From the NCBI GenBank assembly GCA_904419385.1, contig CAJFRI010000007.1, positions 1 to 38,915 of the forward strand: 38,915 bases of DNA. Direction: 5' to 3'. The notes below the pieces were generated by a model. The model did not search any database and was not told the DNA's origin. It saw only the letters and a program-made list of their open reading frames with translations. Below, piece by piece: positions 1 to 8,830 of this stretch. Positions within the stretch are counted from its first letter, which is position 1, and each line of letters begins with the position of its first letter. The stretch comes from Candidatus Heteroscillospira lomanii. Lineage in GTDB: Bacteria; Bacillota; Clostridia; Oscillospirales; Oscillospiraceae. The position numbers and the translations under genes were made by a program.

Positions 1-2070
1 CTTGAATACACACCGAACGACGAGGCTTTCCCTGTTGTGGTATACGGCTCAAAGCTGCTCAACTACGGAGATTTCGTGAGTATGGCGAAACTCCTGAACG
101 AGCGCGGGTACTATGTCATCGGCGGCATAAACGGCGACTACTACAACACCTGGGACTACCAGCCGCTCGGCATCGTCATCAGCGACGGCGAACTGATCAC
201 GACCGACGGAGGATTCCAGGCCGTCGGCTTCCACGAGGACGGCTCGGCCATTATAGGCAAGCCGGCCGTCGAGATTAAGGCGAGCTTTTCCGGCGAGACA
301 TATCGGCTCGAGGGGCTCAACAAGGCGCGCGGGAGCGGGTATATGCTCTATTCATCGGAGTACTCGGCGGCGACGCGCAACTCGGACCCCGGATGGGACA
401 TCGTGCTCTCGGCGCCGGAGGACGAGATCATCACCACCGACTGCGAGATAGAATTCACCGTCGAGGAGATCATCGAGAGCGAGGGCTCATGCGAGATACC
501 CGACGGCAAGTACATCCTCAGCCTGCCGGAGAGCGCGGACGAGTGGCGCACCGGCGGCGTCGAGCGCCTGAGCGAGGGCGACACGGTGACGCTGACCGTC
601 ACATGTGCCGAGGGCTGGGAGGACGTCGACTGGGCGGTGGGCACGCTGTACCGCCTCATTGAGGACGGCGAGATCTGCTCGGATGATTTTGAACTGGGCG
701 CCGCATCGCGCACTGCCGTCGGCCTCAAAGAGGACGGCACCGTCGTGCTGTACACCATAGACGGGCGCCAGCCGGGCCTCAGCATAGGCGCGACCATGCA
801 GCAGGTCGCCGAGCGCATGCAGGAGCTCGGCTGTGTCGACGCCATACTCATGGACGGCGGCGGCTCGACCACGCTGAACCTGGTACGCCCGGGAGAGAGC
901 GCCATATCGCAGATAAACTCCCCGTCCGACGGCAAGCAGCGCTCGGTGACGAACTACATAATGCTGGTGTCGACTGAGCCGCCCGATCCGGACGGCGACC
1001 CGGAGCGCCTGGTGATCTATCCTTACAGCGCGCGGCTGCTGACCGGCGCGCAGATCGAGCCCGACATTATGGCTGTCGACTCCGTGGGCTTTGCTGTGAG
1101 TCCGCCGGATGATCTGGAATTCGACGGCGACGGGCTCGGCTTCGTCGAGGACGGCGTGTTCACGGCTGACGAGAGCGGCGAGGGCGTGCTCACCGTGTCG
1201 TCCGACGGGGTGGAGAGCGGGCAGCTGGAGCTGCTCGTCGTCGACACGCCGGACAGCATAGCTGTCTCCGAGGAGGAGAGCGGCCGCGAACGCACCGAAC
1301 TCACGCTCGAGACAGGTGAGAGCATAGACCTCACGGCCTCGGCCGTGTACGGCCATCTGCCGCTCACGGTGCGGGATGAGTGCTTCACCTGGGAAGTCGA
1401 GGGCGATATAGGCGAAATAGACGAGACGGGCCTCTTCACCGCCGGTGAGAGCACAGGCGAGGGCAAGATAACCGTCACGGCCGGCGAGCTGACGGTCGAG
1501 CTCGCCGTCGAGGTGAAGTTCCCCGCCGGAGAGTACGCCGACGTGGCCGAGGACAGCTGGTATTACGAGGCTGTGAAGGCCATGGGCGAGGGCGGATACA
1601 TGACCGGCGTGACCGAGACGGAGTTCGCGCCCGACGCGAACATGACCCGCGCAATGTTTGTGACGCTGCTGCACAGGCTCGAGGGCTCGCCGGCCCCTGA
1701 GGGCGAGAGCACGTTTGCAGACGTCGCGGCCGATTCGTGGTACAGCGACGCCGTGGCCTGGGCATCGGAAAACGGGCTCGTCACCGGCTACGACGCGGCC
1801 ACCTTTGCCCCGGGAGACAGCATAAGCCGCGAACAGATGGCGGCGCTGCTCTGCCGCTACGCCGCGTGGAAGGGCGAGGACGTGAGCACTGAACAGAGCC
1901 TCGAGGCCTTTGCCGACCGCGATGCGATAAGCGATTATGCCGTGAGCTCCGTGCAGTGGGCTGTCGGCCGCGGACTGATAAACGGCATGAGCGAGACGGA
2001 GTTCGCCCCGCAGGCGACGGCCAGCCGTGCGCAGGTCGCCGTGCTGCTCGACCGATTCCTCAGCGAGTGA
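1..2070 (+). CDS. Phosphodiester glycosidase (NAGPA-like) domain protein with C-terminal SLH repeats, 5'-truncated by window edge
   Basis: Frame is open from base 1 (LEYTPNDEAFPVVVYGSKLL...), so the listed GTG at 37 is probably internal. Motifs GGINGDYYNTWDYQPLGIVISDG and DAILMDGGGSTTLN; three SLH-like repeats at the C-terminus (YADVAEDSWYYEAV, FADVAADSWYSDAV, FADRDAISDYAVSSVQWAV). Confidence 0.85.
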   Translation, partial: LEYTPNDEAFPVVVYGSKLLNYGDFVSMAKLLNERGYYVIGGINGDYYNTWDYQPLGIVISDGELITTDGGFQAVGFHEDGSAIIGKPAVEIKASFSGETYRLEGLNKARGSGYMLYSSEYSAATRNSDPGWDIVLSAPEDEIITTDCEIEFTVEEIIESEGSCEIPDGKYILSLPESADEWRTGGVERLSEGDTVTLTVTCAEGWEDVDWAVGTLYRLIEDGEICSDDFELGAASRTAVGLKEDGTVVLYTIDGRQPGLSIGATMQQVAERMQELGCVDAILMDGGGSTTLNLVRPGESAISQINSPSDGKQRSVTNYIMLVSTEPPDPDGDPERLVIYPYSARLLTGAQIEPDIMAVDSVGFAVSPPDDLEFDGDGLGFVEDGVFTADESGEGVLTVSSDGVESGQLELLVVDTPDSIAVSEEESGRERTELTLETGESIDLTASAVYGHLPLTVRDECFTWEVEGDIGEIDETGLFTAGESTGEGKITVTAGELTVELAVEVKFPAGEYADVAEDSWYYEAVKAMGEGGYMTGVTETEFAPDANMTRAMFVTLLHRLEGSPAPEGESTFADVAADSWYSDAVAWASENGLVTGYDAATFAPGDSISREQMAALLCRYAAWKGEDVSTEQSLEAFADRDAISDYAVSSVQWAVGRGLINGMSETEFAPQATASRAQVAVLLDRFLSE

Positions 2071-2094
2071 CCGCATGAGAGGGGGAGCTGAGAA

Positions 2095-2829
2095 ATGAAG
2101 GTGCTGAGCGCGTTTCTGATGTCCTTTTCCATGTTCTGCGCCATCCCGTGCCCCATACGCTTCTGGGATGAGAGGCTGCGGCCGATGATGACGGCGGTGC
2201 TGCCGCTGGTGGGACTCGTGATAGGCGCGGCCTGGGCCTTTATAGGCTGGGCCTGCGAGGGGCTCGGCATACATGGCCTGCTCGCAGCCGTTATCATGGC
2301 GGCGGCGCCGTGGATGCTCAGCGGGTTCATACATGTCGACGGCTTCATGGACTGCTGCGACGGCATACTCTCGCGCAGAGAACTCGAGGAGCGGCGGCGG
2401 ATACTCAAGGACTCGCACACAGGCTCATTTGCCGTCATCAGCATGGTGCTGCTCGCGGCGTTCACCGTCGCCGCGTTCTATGACTCTGCCAGAGACGGAT
2501 ATCTCGCCCTGCTGCCGGTGCCGGTGGCGACGAGGGCCCTGTCGGCCATAGCCGTGCAGCGCCTGCGCAGCATGGGGCACAGCCAGTATGCCGCCGTCGA
2601 GCGCCCGCGCTACGCCACGGCCGCTCCCGCCGCGATGCTGGCGGCGAGCTTTGCGCTCGCGGCGGTCATAGGGGTCGGGGCGCTCGCGTGCACGCTCACG
2701 GCGGCGCTCGCCTGGTGCGCCGCGTGCAGGCATGCTTTCAGGCAGTTCGACGGCATGTCCGGCGACGTGTCGGGCTATGCGATAACTATAGGTGAGGCGG
2801 CGGCCGCCGTCGCCTTTGCGTTCGTCTGA
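2095..2829 (+). CDS. cobS: Adenosylcobinamide-GDP ribazoletransferase
   Basis: CobS-like: FCAIPCPIRFWDERLRPMM, FIHVDGFMDCCDGILSRRELEERRRILKDSHTGSFAVISM; multiple TM segments; next to cobC-like gene. Confidence 0.9.
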   Translation: MKVLSAFLMSFSMFCAIPCPIRFWDERLRPMMTAVLPLVGLVIGAAWAFIGWACEGLGIHGLLAAVIMAAAPWMLSGFIHVDGFMDCCDGILSRRELEERRRILKDSHTGSFAVISMVLLAAFTVAAFYDSARDGYLALLPVPVATRALSAIAVQRLRSMGHSQYAAVERPRYATAAPAAMLAASFALAAVIGVGALACTLTAALAWCAACRHAFRQFDGMSGDVSGYAITIGEAAAAVAFAFV

Positions 2830-2837
2830 GGAGGCGG

Positions 2838-3710
2838 ATGAAAATGATAGTACATATGCTGCGCCACGGCGACACCGAGGCGACGGAGCGGCGCCTGTAC
2901 TACGGCAGCACGGACCTGCCAGTGACCGAGGCCGGGGCCGAACACCTGCGCGAGATGCGGTCAAAGGGCGGCTACCCGGCTGTCGGCGGCCTGAAGGTAT
3001 ACACCTCCGGCATGCTGCGCACGGAGCAGACACTGGAGCTCCTGTACGGCGACGTGCCCCACGAGGCGCTCACAGAGCTGCGGGAGATGGAGTTCGGCGA
3101 GTTTGAGATGCACAGCTATGAGGAGCTCTGCCGGCGCGAGGACTACATCGAGTGGATAAGCGGCGACAATATGGCAAACCGCTGCCCCGGCGGCGAGAGC
3201 GGGAACGATTTCGCCGCGCGTGTGCTGCGGGAATTCAAAAATATCGAGGCGCGCGGGGAGGACTGCCTGCTCGTCGTGCACGGCGGGGTCATATCCTGCA
3301 TAATGGAATACCTCTTCCCCGGCGAGCGCGCCGGGCGCTATGACTGGCAGCCGAAGCCAGGCTGCGGCTACACCGTGACCATAACGCCGCGGCGCGTGTG
3401 CCGCTCCGAGCTGCCTGACGAGAAGCCGGCGTGGATGGACAAGGGCTATTCGTTTTTCCAGAACCGTGCCTGCGAGTATTTTCCATGCCACAAGACGGCG
3501 AGGACGGACGACTTCAGCTGCATGTTCTGCTACTGCCCGCTCTTCGCGCTCGGCGAGGAATGCGGCGGCAACTTCAGATACACGAAAAACGGCGATAAGG
3601 ACTGTTCAGGCTGCATTATCCCGCATATGAGGGAGAATTTCGGCCGCATTATAGGCAAATACCCGCTTATCAGGCAGCTTGCCGCAAAGAAAAACTGCAA
3701 AGACAGGTGA
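2838..3710 (+). CDS. Histidine phosphatase (CobC-like) fused to a C-terminal cysteine-rich small domain
   Basis: N-term MLRHGDTEATERRLYYGSTDLPVTEAG plus VVHGGVI; C-term SFFQNRACEYFPCHKTARTDDFSCMFCYCPLFALGEECGGNFRYTKNGDKDCSGCIIPH resembles the Cys-rich small domain seen with cobalamin genes. ATG at 2844 is an alternative start. Confidence 0.8.
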   Translation: MKMIVHMLRHGDTEATERRLYYGSTDLPVTEAGAEHLREMRSKGGYPAVGGLKVYTSGMLRTEQTLELLYGDVPHEALTELREMEFGEFEMHSYEELCRREDYIEWISGDNMANRCPGGESGNDFAARVLREFKNIEARGEDCLLVVHGGVISCIMEYLFPGERAGRYDWQPKPGCGYTVTITPRRVCRSELPDEKPAWMDKGYSFFQNRACEYFPCHKTARTDDFSCMFCYCPLFALGEECGGNFRYTKNGDKDCSGCIIPHMRENFGRIIGKYPLIRQLAAKKNCKDR

Positions 3711-3716
3711 AAATCC

Positions 3717-3745
3717 TTTACAAAACGCTTTTTGTGTGCTATCAT
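3717..3745 (+). promoter_or_regulatory. SigmaA-type promoter TTTACA-N17-TATCAT upstream of the cobalamin riboswitch
   Basis: TTTACA at 3717-3722, 17-nt spacer, TATCAT at 3740-3745. Confidence 0.65.
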
Positions 3746-3754
3746 AGCAACGTG

Positions 3755-3865
3755 AATATTGAGAGCGACGCTCATGGATTCATGGAATCGGGTGAAATTC
3801 CCGGCGAGTCGGTCACTGTGAAGCTCCCTCGAGGAGATAAGTCAGATACATGAGAGCGACGCCGC
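3755..3865 (+). promoter_or_regulatory. Cobalamin (B12) riboswitch
   Basis: Conserved blocks ggaatcGGGTGAAATTCCCGGCGagtcGGTCACTGTGAagctcc...GAGATAAGTCAGATAC; P1 candidate CTCATG (about 3771)/CATGAG (about 3849). Confidence 0.85.
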
Positions 3866-3901
3866 TGCTCCTGCCGTGACTGGGAAGCGGATCATAGATC
3901 G

Positions 3902-3935
3902 TCCGCATGCTTCCGGCATGCGGATATTGCTTTTT
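3902..3935 (+). terminator. Intrinsic terminator of the riboswitch expression platform
   Basis: TCCGCATGC-TTCCG-GCATGCGGA then TATTGCTTTTT. A mutually exclusive antiterminator GAAGCGGA (3884-3891)/TCCGCATGCTTC (3902-3913) is possible. Confidence 0.65.
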
Positions 3936-3936
3936 G

Positions 3937-4078
3937 CAGCGCAATTTCACACTGCCCGCCGGGCTCCCTTTCAACGCGGGACTGCCCCTCCCGCGGCTTC
4001 GGGCGGGCTATCCTCCTTGGCTGCGGCGCAGTTTGTGCCTTGGCCGGACATCGTCCGGCAGCTGCGCCGCGGCTGTTC
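3937..4078 (+). ncRNA. Putative structured non-coding RNA downstream of the cobalamin riboswitch
   Basis: No ORF with RBS or family motif. Nested stems: GCCCGCC 3954-3960/GGCGGGC 4002-4008; CGCGGG 3975-3980/CCCGCG 3990-3995; 12-bp GCTGCGGCGCAG 4020-4031/CTGCGCCGCGGC 4062-4073 enclosing GCCGGAC-ATC-GTCCGGC 4043-4059. Confidence 0.4.
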
Positions 4079-4115
4079 AAAAATCCCTGCCGGAACGGCG
4101 GGGATTTTTGCTTTT
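4079..4115 (+). terminator. Intrinsic terminator
   Basis: AAAAATCCCTGCC-GGAAC-GGCGGGGATTTTT followed by GCTTTTTG. Confidence 0.75.
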
Positions 4116-4199
4116 TGCGGCGTTTATCGCTCGACTTCCCGGCAGTGAGAGGGTATAATCAGCCAAAAAGGATATATCGCGCGCAAAGGAGCGGTGTCA

Positions 4200-5009
4200 A
4201 TGCAGCGCATACTGAGATTTGCAAAGGATCTGGCCGGCATATACTTCGGCAAGCGCGTGTCGCGCTCGGCTGCGGAGCTGTCGTATTTCCTCACGCTGTC
4301 GGTATTCCCGACGCTGATGTGCCTGTACGCCCTGGTGGGGGAGTTCATCCCCTCGAGCGGCATGGTGGAGGAGGTGCTGCGCGGGGTGCTGCCGCCGGAC
4401 ACGATAAGGACCATAGAGAATTACCTGCTGTATGTGAGCGTGTTCTCCGGAAAGCGCATGCTCACCGCCGGAGCCATACTCATGGCGACCTCGTCGGCCG
4501 CCGCGTTCCGCTCGCTGCACAACATAATGGCCGACATACAGGGCGCGCCGCGCTATCAGGGGCTGCGCTCGGTGATAGCGAGCTTCGTGTTCTCGCTCGT
4601 GTTCCTCGCTGCCATGTATTTCACGGTCATAGTCATAGTCTCCGGTGAGTGGCTGCTGAAGCTGCTCGACGAGCACATCCCTGTGTCGTGGGAGTGGAGC
4701 TGGCTGAGGTTCGTGCTGCTCTATGCGATACTGCTGCTTATCCTGCTCGGGGTATACAGGCTCACCTCGCCGAGGGGGACGCCGGCGCCCATACTGCCGG
4801 GGGCGCTCGCGGCGGCGCTGTGCATGGTGGCCGCCGGCATGGCGTCGAGCGCCATGGTGAGCATGTCGGTGCGCTACTCTCTGGTGTACGGGTCGCTGGC
4901 ATCGCTCGTGATACTCATGCTGTGGCTCTATGTGTTCGGCAACATACTCATCATGGGCAACGCGCTGAACTTCCTTATCGGCGAGAGAAGGGGACAGGAG
5001 CGCTGTTGA
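4200..5009 (+). CDS. YihY/BrkB-family inner membrane protein
   Basis: SRSAAELSYFLTLSVFPTLMCLYALVGEF..., multi-TM, LVYGSLASLVILMLWLYVFGNILIMGNALN; RBS aaaggag before ATG 4200. Candidate own promoter TCGACT-N17-TATAAT just upstream. Confidence 0.85.
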   Translation: MQRILRFAKDLAGIYFGKRVSRSAAELSYFLTLSVFPTLMCLYALVGEFIPSSGMVEEVLRGVLPPDTIRTIENYLLYVSVFSGKRMLTAGAILMATSSAAAFRSLHNIMADIQGAPRYQGLRSVIASFVFSLVFLAAMYFTVIVIVSGEWLLKLLDEHIPVSWEWSWLRFVLLYAILLLILLGVYRLTSPRGTPAPILPGALAAALCMVAAGMASSAMVSMSVRYSLVYGSLASLVILMLWLYVFGNILIMGNALNFLIGERRGQERC

Positions 5010-5035
5010 CAAAAAAGCGCGCGGGATGTTATCAT
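5006..5035 (+). promoter_or_regulatory. SigmaA-type promoter upstream of trpB-like gene
   Basis: TTGACA 5006-5011 and TATCAT about 5030-5035. Confidence 0.6.
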
Positions 5036-5050
5036 CAGCGATAGAACCAC

Positions 5051-6436
5051 ATGAAGGAAAGGATGACAACAGTGGAAATACCTTACAAGATATATCTCGA
5101 CGAATCGGACCTGCCGAGGGCATGGTATAACCTGCGCGCGGACATGAAAAACAAGCCCGCGCCACTGCTCGACCCCGCGACGCACGAGGTCATGACGGCC
5201 GAGAAGCTCGGCGCCGTTTTCTGCGACGAACTCGTCAAACAGGAGCTCGACAACGACACGCGCTATATCCCCATCCCGGACGAGATAAGGGATTTTTACA
5301 AGATGTACCGCCCGGCTCCTCTGGTCAGGGCCTACTGCCTGGAGAAAAAGCTCGGCACGCCCGCGAAGATCTACTACAAATTCGAGGGAAACAACACCTC
5401 CGGCAGCCACAAGCTCAACAGCGCCATCGCCCAGGCATACTACGCGAAAAAACAGGGCCTGCGCGGCGTGACAACCGAGACGGGAGCCGGCCAGTGGGGC
5501 ACCGCTCTGAGCATGGCCTGCGCATATCTGGAGCTCGACTGCCTGGTCTATATGGTCAAGTGCTCATACGAGCAGAAGCCGTTCCGCCGCGAGGTCATGC
5601 GCACTTACGGCGCGAAGGTGACGCCCTCGCCCTCTGACACCACGGCGATAGGCCGCAAGATACTCGCCGAGCACCCCGGCACAAGCGGCTCGCTCGGCTG
5701 CGCCATCTCCGAGGCGGTCGAGGCCGCGACCACACGCGATGGATACCGCTATGTGCTCGGCAGCGTGCTCAACCAGGTCATGCTGCACCAGAGCATAATC
5801 GGTCTCGAGACCAAGACCGCCATGGACAAATACGGCGTGAAGCCCGACATCATCATCGGCTGCGCCGGCGGCGGGTCGAACCTCGGCGGGCTCATCGCGC
5901 CGTTCATGGGCGAAAAACTGCGCGGTGAGGCGGACTACCGCTTTGTCGCCGTTGAGCCCGCGAGCTGCCCGAGCCTCACGAGAGGCGTGTACGCATACGA
6001 CTTCTGCGACACCGGCGAGGTCTGCCCGCTCGCTAAGATGTACACTCTCGGCGCCGGGTTCATCCCCTCGGCCAACCATGCCGGCGGCCTGCGCTATCAC
6101 GGCATGAGCTCGACGCTCAGCCAGCTCTACCACGACGGCTATCTCGACGCGGTGAGCGTGGAACAGACGTCCGTGTTCGAGGCCGCGGTGCAATTCGCGA
6201 GGGTCGAGGGCATACTGCCTGCGCCGGAGTCCAGCCACGCGATAAAGGTGGCAATGGACGAGGCGATACGCTGCCGCGAGACCGGCGAGGAAAAGACCAT
6301 ACTGTTCGGCCTTACCGGCACGGGGTATTTCGATATGTACGCCTATCAGCGCTACAACGACGGCGAGATGAGCGACTATGTCCCCACAGACGAGGAGCTC
6401 GCCGCGAGTTTCGCGAAGCTGCCCAAGATAGACTGA
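5051..6436 (+). CDS. TrpB-like pyridoxal-phosphate-dependent enzyme (TrpB2 type)
   Basis: Motifs KFEGNNTSGSHKLNSAIAQAYYAKKQG (PLP lysine), ETGAGQWGTALSMAC, GCAGGGSNLGG; extended N-terminus typical of TrpB2. Start could be 5051, 5063 or 5072. Confidence 0.88.
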   Translation: MKERMTTVEIPYKIYLDESDLPRAWYNLRADMKNKPAPLLDPATHEVMTAEKLGAVFCDELVKQELDNDTRYIPIPDEIRDFYKMYRPAPLVRAYCLEKKLGTPAKIYYKFEGNNTSGSHKLNSAIAQAYYAKKQGLRGVTTETGAGQWGTALSMACAYLELDCLVYMVKCSYEQKPFRREVMRTYGAKVTPSPSDTTAIGRKILAEHPGTSGSLGCAISEAVEAATTRDGYRYVLGSVLNQVMLHQSIIGLETKTAMDKYGVKPDIIIGCAGGGSNLGGLIAPFMGEKLRGEADYRFVAVEPASCPSLTRGVYAYDFCDTGEVCPLAKMYTLGAGFIPSANHAGGLRYHGMSSTLSQLYHDGYLDAVSVEQTSVFEAAVQFARVEGILPAPESSHAIKVAMDEAIRCRETGEEKTILFGLTGTGYFDMYAYQRYNDGEMSDYVPTDEELAASFAKLPKID

Positions 6437-6444
6437 TGCCGCAA

Positions 6445-6480
6445 GGGGCCGGCTCTGCCGGCCCTGTTTCCGCCTTTTTC
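6445..6480 (+). terminator. Intrinsic terminator after trpB-like gene
   Basis: GGGGCCGGC-TCT-GCCGGCCC followed by TGTTTCCGCCTTTTT. Confidence 0.6.
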
Positions 6481-6482
6481 TA

Positions 6483-6514
6483 TTGCATTATGGCTGCGGT
6501 GGTGTCATAATGCA
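6483..6514 (+). promoter_or_regulatory. Promoter TTGCAT-N17-CATAAT embedded in a perfect 9-bp inverted repeat
   Basis: TGCATTATG (6484-6492) and CATAATGCA (6506-6514) are perfect reverse complements covering the -35 and -10 hexamers. Confidence 0.5.
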
Positions 6515-6625
6515 GACATGGAAGGAGCACAGCGGCGTGAGCGCGCTCCGGCAATAAGCCGGAGCAAGCGATACAAAGCCTGCTCCGACGCGGGATGACT
6601 GGAGGGACGCAAACTGCTCGCAGCT

Positions 6626-7282
6626 GTGAACATATTCAAAGCATACCGCGGCGCCGCCGTGCTCAAGGGCGCGTCGGTCTCGCTGGAGCCGGGGGAGCGC
6701 ATGGCGCTCGCCGGGAAAAACGGCTCTGGCAAGTCGACCCTCATGCGAGTGATCGCCCAGAGGCTCAGGCCGGATTCCGGCTCCGTGGAGCTCGACGGGC
6801 GAAGTGTCGCGCGGGACAGGGAATTTTTGCGAAAGCGCCTCGGCTACATCCCGCAGGAGTGTGAGCTCGCAGAGTTTCTCACCGTGAAGCAGCAGCTCGA
6901 GCTGTGGCGCGCGGCCGTCGGCGCGGAGTACCCCGAGGCCGATGAGCTGCTCGGGCTCGGCGAGCTGATGAAAAAACGCATATCCGAGCTGTCGGGCGGG
7001 CAGCGAAAGCGCGTGAGCATCGCGCTCGCCATCCAGGCGAGGCCGGACTATCTCGTTGCCGACGAGGCTTTTGCCTCGCTCGACGCCGAGTACCGCGAGC
7101 GGTTTGCGGCGTGGATGCGCTCCCGCTGTGAAGATGGCATGGCCGTACTCTGGTGCACGCACGATGCCCAGGAGCTCAGACGCATGTGCGGCAGGGCCGT
7201 GCTGCTCGACGGCGGCGTGACAAGGACGGTCTCGGCGGACGAGGCGGTACAGTTTCTGTCCGAAGATGGACGGAATGTATAA
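6626..7282 (+). CDS. ABC transporter ATP-binding protein (GTG start)
   Basis: Walker A GKNGSGKSTL, signature LSGGQRKRVSIALAI, Walker B YLVADEAFASLD. Confidence 0.92.
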   Translation: MNIFKAYRGAAVLKGASVSLEPGERMALAGKNGSGKSTLMRVIAQRLRPDSGSVELDGRSVARDREFLRKRLGYIPQECELAEFLTVKQQLELWRAAVGAEYPEADELLGLGELMKKRISELSGGQRKRVSIALAIQARPDYLVADEAFASLDAEYRERFAAWMRSRCEDGMAVLWCTHDAQELRRMCGRAVLLDGGVTRTVSADEAVQFLSEDGRNV

Positions 7283-7311
7283 TACAAAGATCATTTGGGA
7301 GGAAAAATGAT

Positions 7312-8829
7312 ATGAACAGTCTCAAAAAGATGCGCAGGGCGCTCGCTCTTGTGCTCGCACTGGCGATGGCGCTCGCCCTCGCAGGCTGCGGCCAGGAGGA
7401 AGTAGACCCCAAACAGGCGGTCGAAGATGCGGCAAAGGCGACAGCCGCAGCCTTCGGTGAGATAAGCTCCGCTTTCGGCATGGACGCCGTGAGTGAGCTC
7501 GCCGCCGGCAAGTCGCATGAGGAGCTCGAGCTCTACCTCAGTGACGCCAATGTCGGCGCCGACATCAGCAGTTTCTATGGTTCGGGTATCTCCGTCGCCG
7601 GCGACAGCGACATGGATGCCCGCCAGGTGTATGCCGACGTCGTCATAAAAGTCGCCGACTACGATCTCGCTACCATCCAGGTCGCCATCGACGACAGCAT
7701 GCTCTATTTCGGCTGCCCCGAGCTTTTCGGCGACGGCCTCTTCGGTGTGAACACCATGACTCTCTCCCAGGACTTCCCGACCTCCGAATACAGCAGCTCC
7801 GGCTTCGACGCCGTGATGGATTTCAATGTGTTCGACCTCGTGGAGCGGTATGTTGGCGCAAACGGCCAGTTCGTGTTTTCCAGCGAGACCATGTCCGCGC
7901 TTTCGGCCGCCTATGACACCATGGCCAATGCCTCCGAGTGGGCCGCCGGCGACGACGTTGACATCACCAGCGGCGACGACACCGCCACCTGCCAGACATA
8001 CACCATGTCTATCCCGACTGAGGCATTCGGCGCCTTTTTCGTCGACGCTTTCGACGCCCTGCTGCGTGACGACTACATAGCGCTCATGATGGAGAGCTCT
8101 CTCAGCACCACGGCTCCCGGACAGTCTTACGATGAGTTTGTCGACTCCATCATTGCCGATATGGAAGCATCGCTCGCCGAGAGCCCTGAGGGGACTGTGG
8201 ACGCCACTTTCTATGTGGCGGAGGAGCAGCTGCGCGGCGTCGAGTTCTCTATGCCGGGCGCCGACGGTTCTTCTCTCGACGGTTTTGTGTTCTTCGGAGC
8301 GGGCAGCAACGTCGCCGACCGTTTTGACATGGAGCTCACCATCACCGACGCAGACGGCGGAGCCACCCCGTTTATGAGCATAACCTCCGAGGGCGACCAC
8401 ACCGGCGAGAGCGGCAAGTTCACCGACGCCACCGTCATTGATATCATGGGCGCCATGACCATGGAGCTCAACACAGAGTGGGACACCGGCAGCGGGGCGT
8501 ACACCGTCGATGCCTTTGCCGAGGCCGACGGAGTTTCCATCGACGTCGGCATGTCCGGCACTATGACCATTGACGGCAGCAGCCTGGATATGACCATCGA
8601 CGACCTGACTCTCGGCTCCATGGGCATGTCCGTCACCCTCAACGGCGGTTACCGCGTGAGCGAGGGCGAGGGCGTGACCATCGACACTTCCAACGCCCGA
8701 CTCCTCAAAGACCTCACCGATGAGGATCTGGCCGCCCTTGAGGAGACCGTTACGACCAACGCCACCTCCATGCTCTTCGGCCTGCTCGCCGCCGTGCCTG
8801 AGCTCGCCGGAGCCCTGATGGCCGCCTGA
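7312..8829 (+). CDS. Large acidic secreted lipoprotein, function unknown
   Basis: MNSLKKMRRALALVLALAMALALAGCGQEEVDPK signal peptide and lipobox; RBS ggaggaaaaatgat; D/S/T-rich body. Confidence 0.85.
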   Translation: MNSLKKMRRALALVLALAMALALAGCGQEEVDPKQAVEDAAKATAAAFGEISSAFGMDAVSELAAGKSHEELELYLSDANVGADISSFYGSGISVAGDSDMDARQVYADVVIKVADYDLATIQVAIDDSMLYFGCPELFGDGLFGVNTMTLSQDFPTSEYSSSGFDAVMDFNVFDLVERYVGANGQFVFSSETMSALSAAYDTMANASEWAAGDDVDITSGDDTATCQTYTMSIPTEAFGAFFVDAFDALLRDDYIALMMESSLSTTAPGQSYDEFVDSIIADMEASLAESPEGTVDATFYVAEEQLRGVEFSMPGADGSSLDGFVFFGAGSNVADRFDMELTITDADGGATPFMSITSEGDHTGESGKFTDATVIDIMGAMTMELNTEWDTGSGAYTVDAFAEADGVSIDVGMSGTMTIDGSSLDMTIDDLTLGSMGMSVTLNGGYRVSEGEGVTIDTSNARLLKDLTDEDLAALEETVTTNATSMLFGLLAAVPELAGALMAA

Positions 8830-8830
8830 T

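Noticed and set aside
487-2418. 643-aa minus-strand ORF
   Set aside because: Antisense shadow of the SLH glycosidase and cobS in high-GC DNA; His/Arg/Ala-rich composition, no motifs or RBS.
3876-4158. Small plus-strand ORFs (90 and 83 aa) downstream of the cobalamin riboswitch
   Set aside because: No RBS, they run through the terminator stems, no recognisable motifs; the structured-RNA reading fits better.
4194-5009. yihY-like gene as target of the cobalamin riboswitch
   Set aside because: Two intrinsic terminators and a separate -10/-35 pair lie between riboswitch and gene, and the family has no B12 connection known to me.
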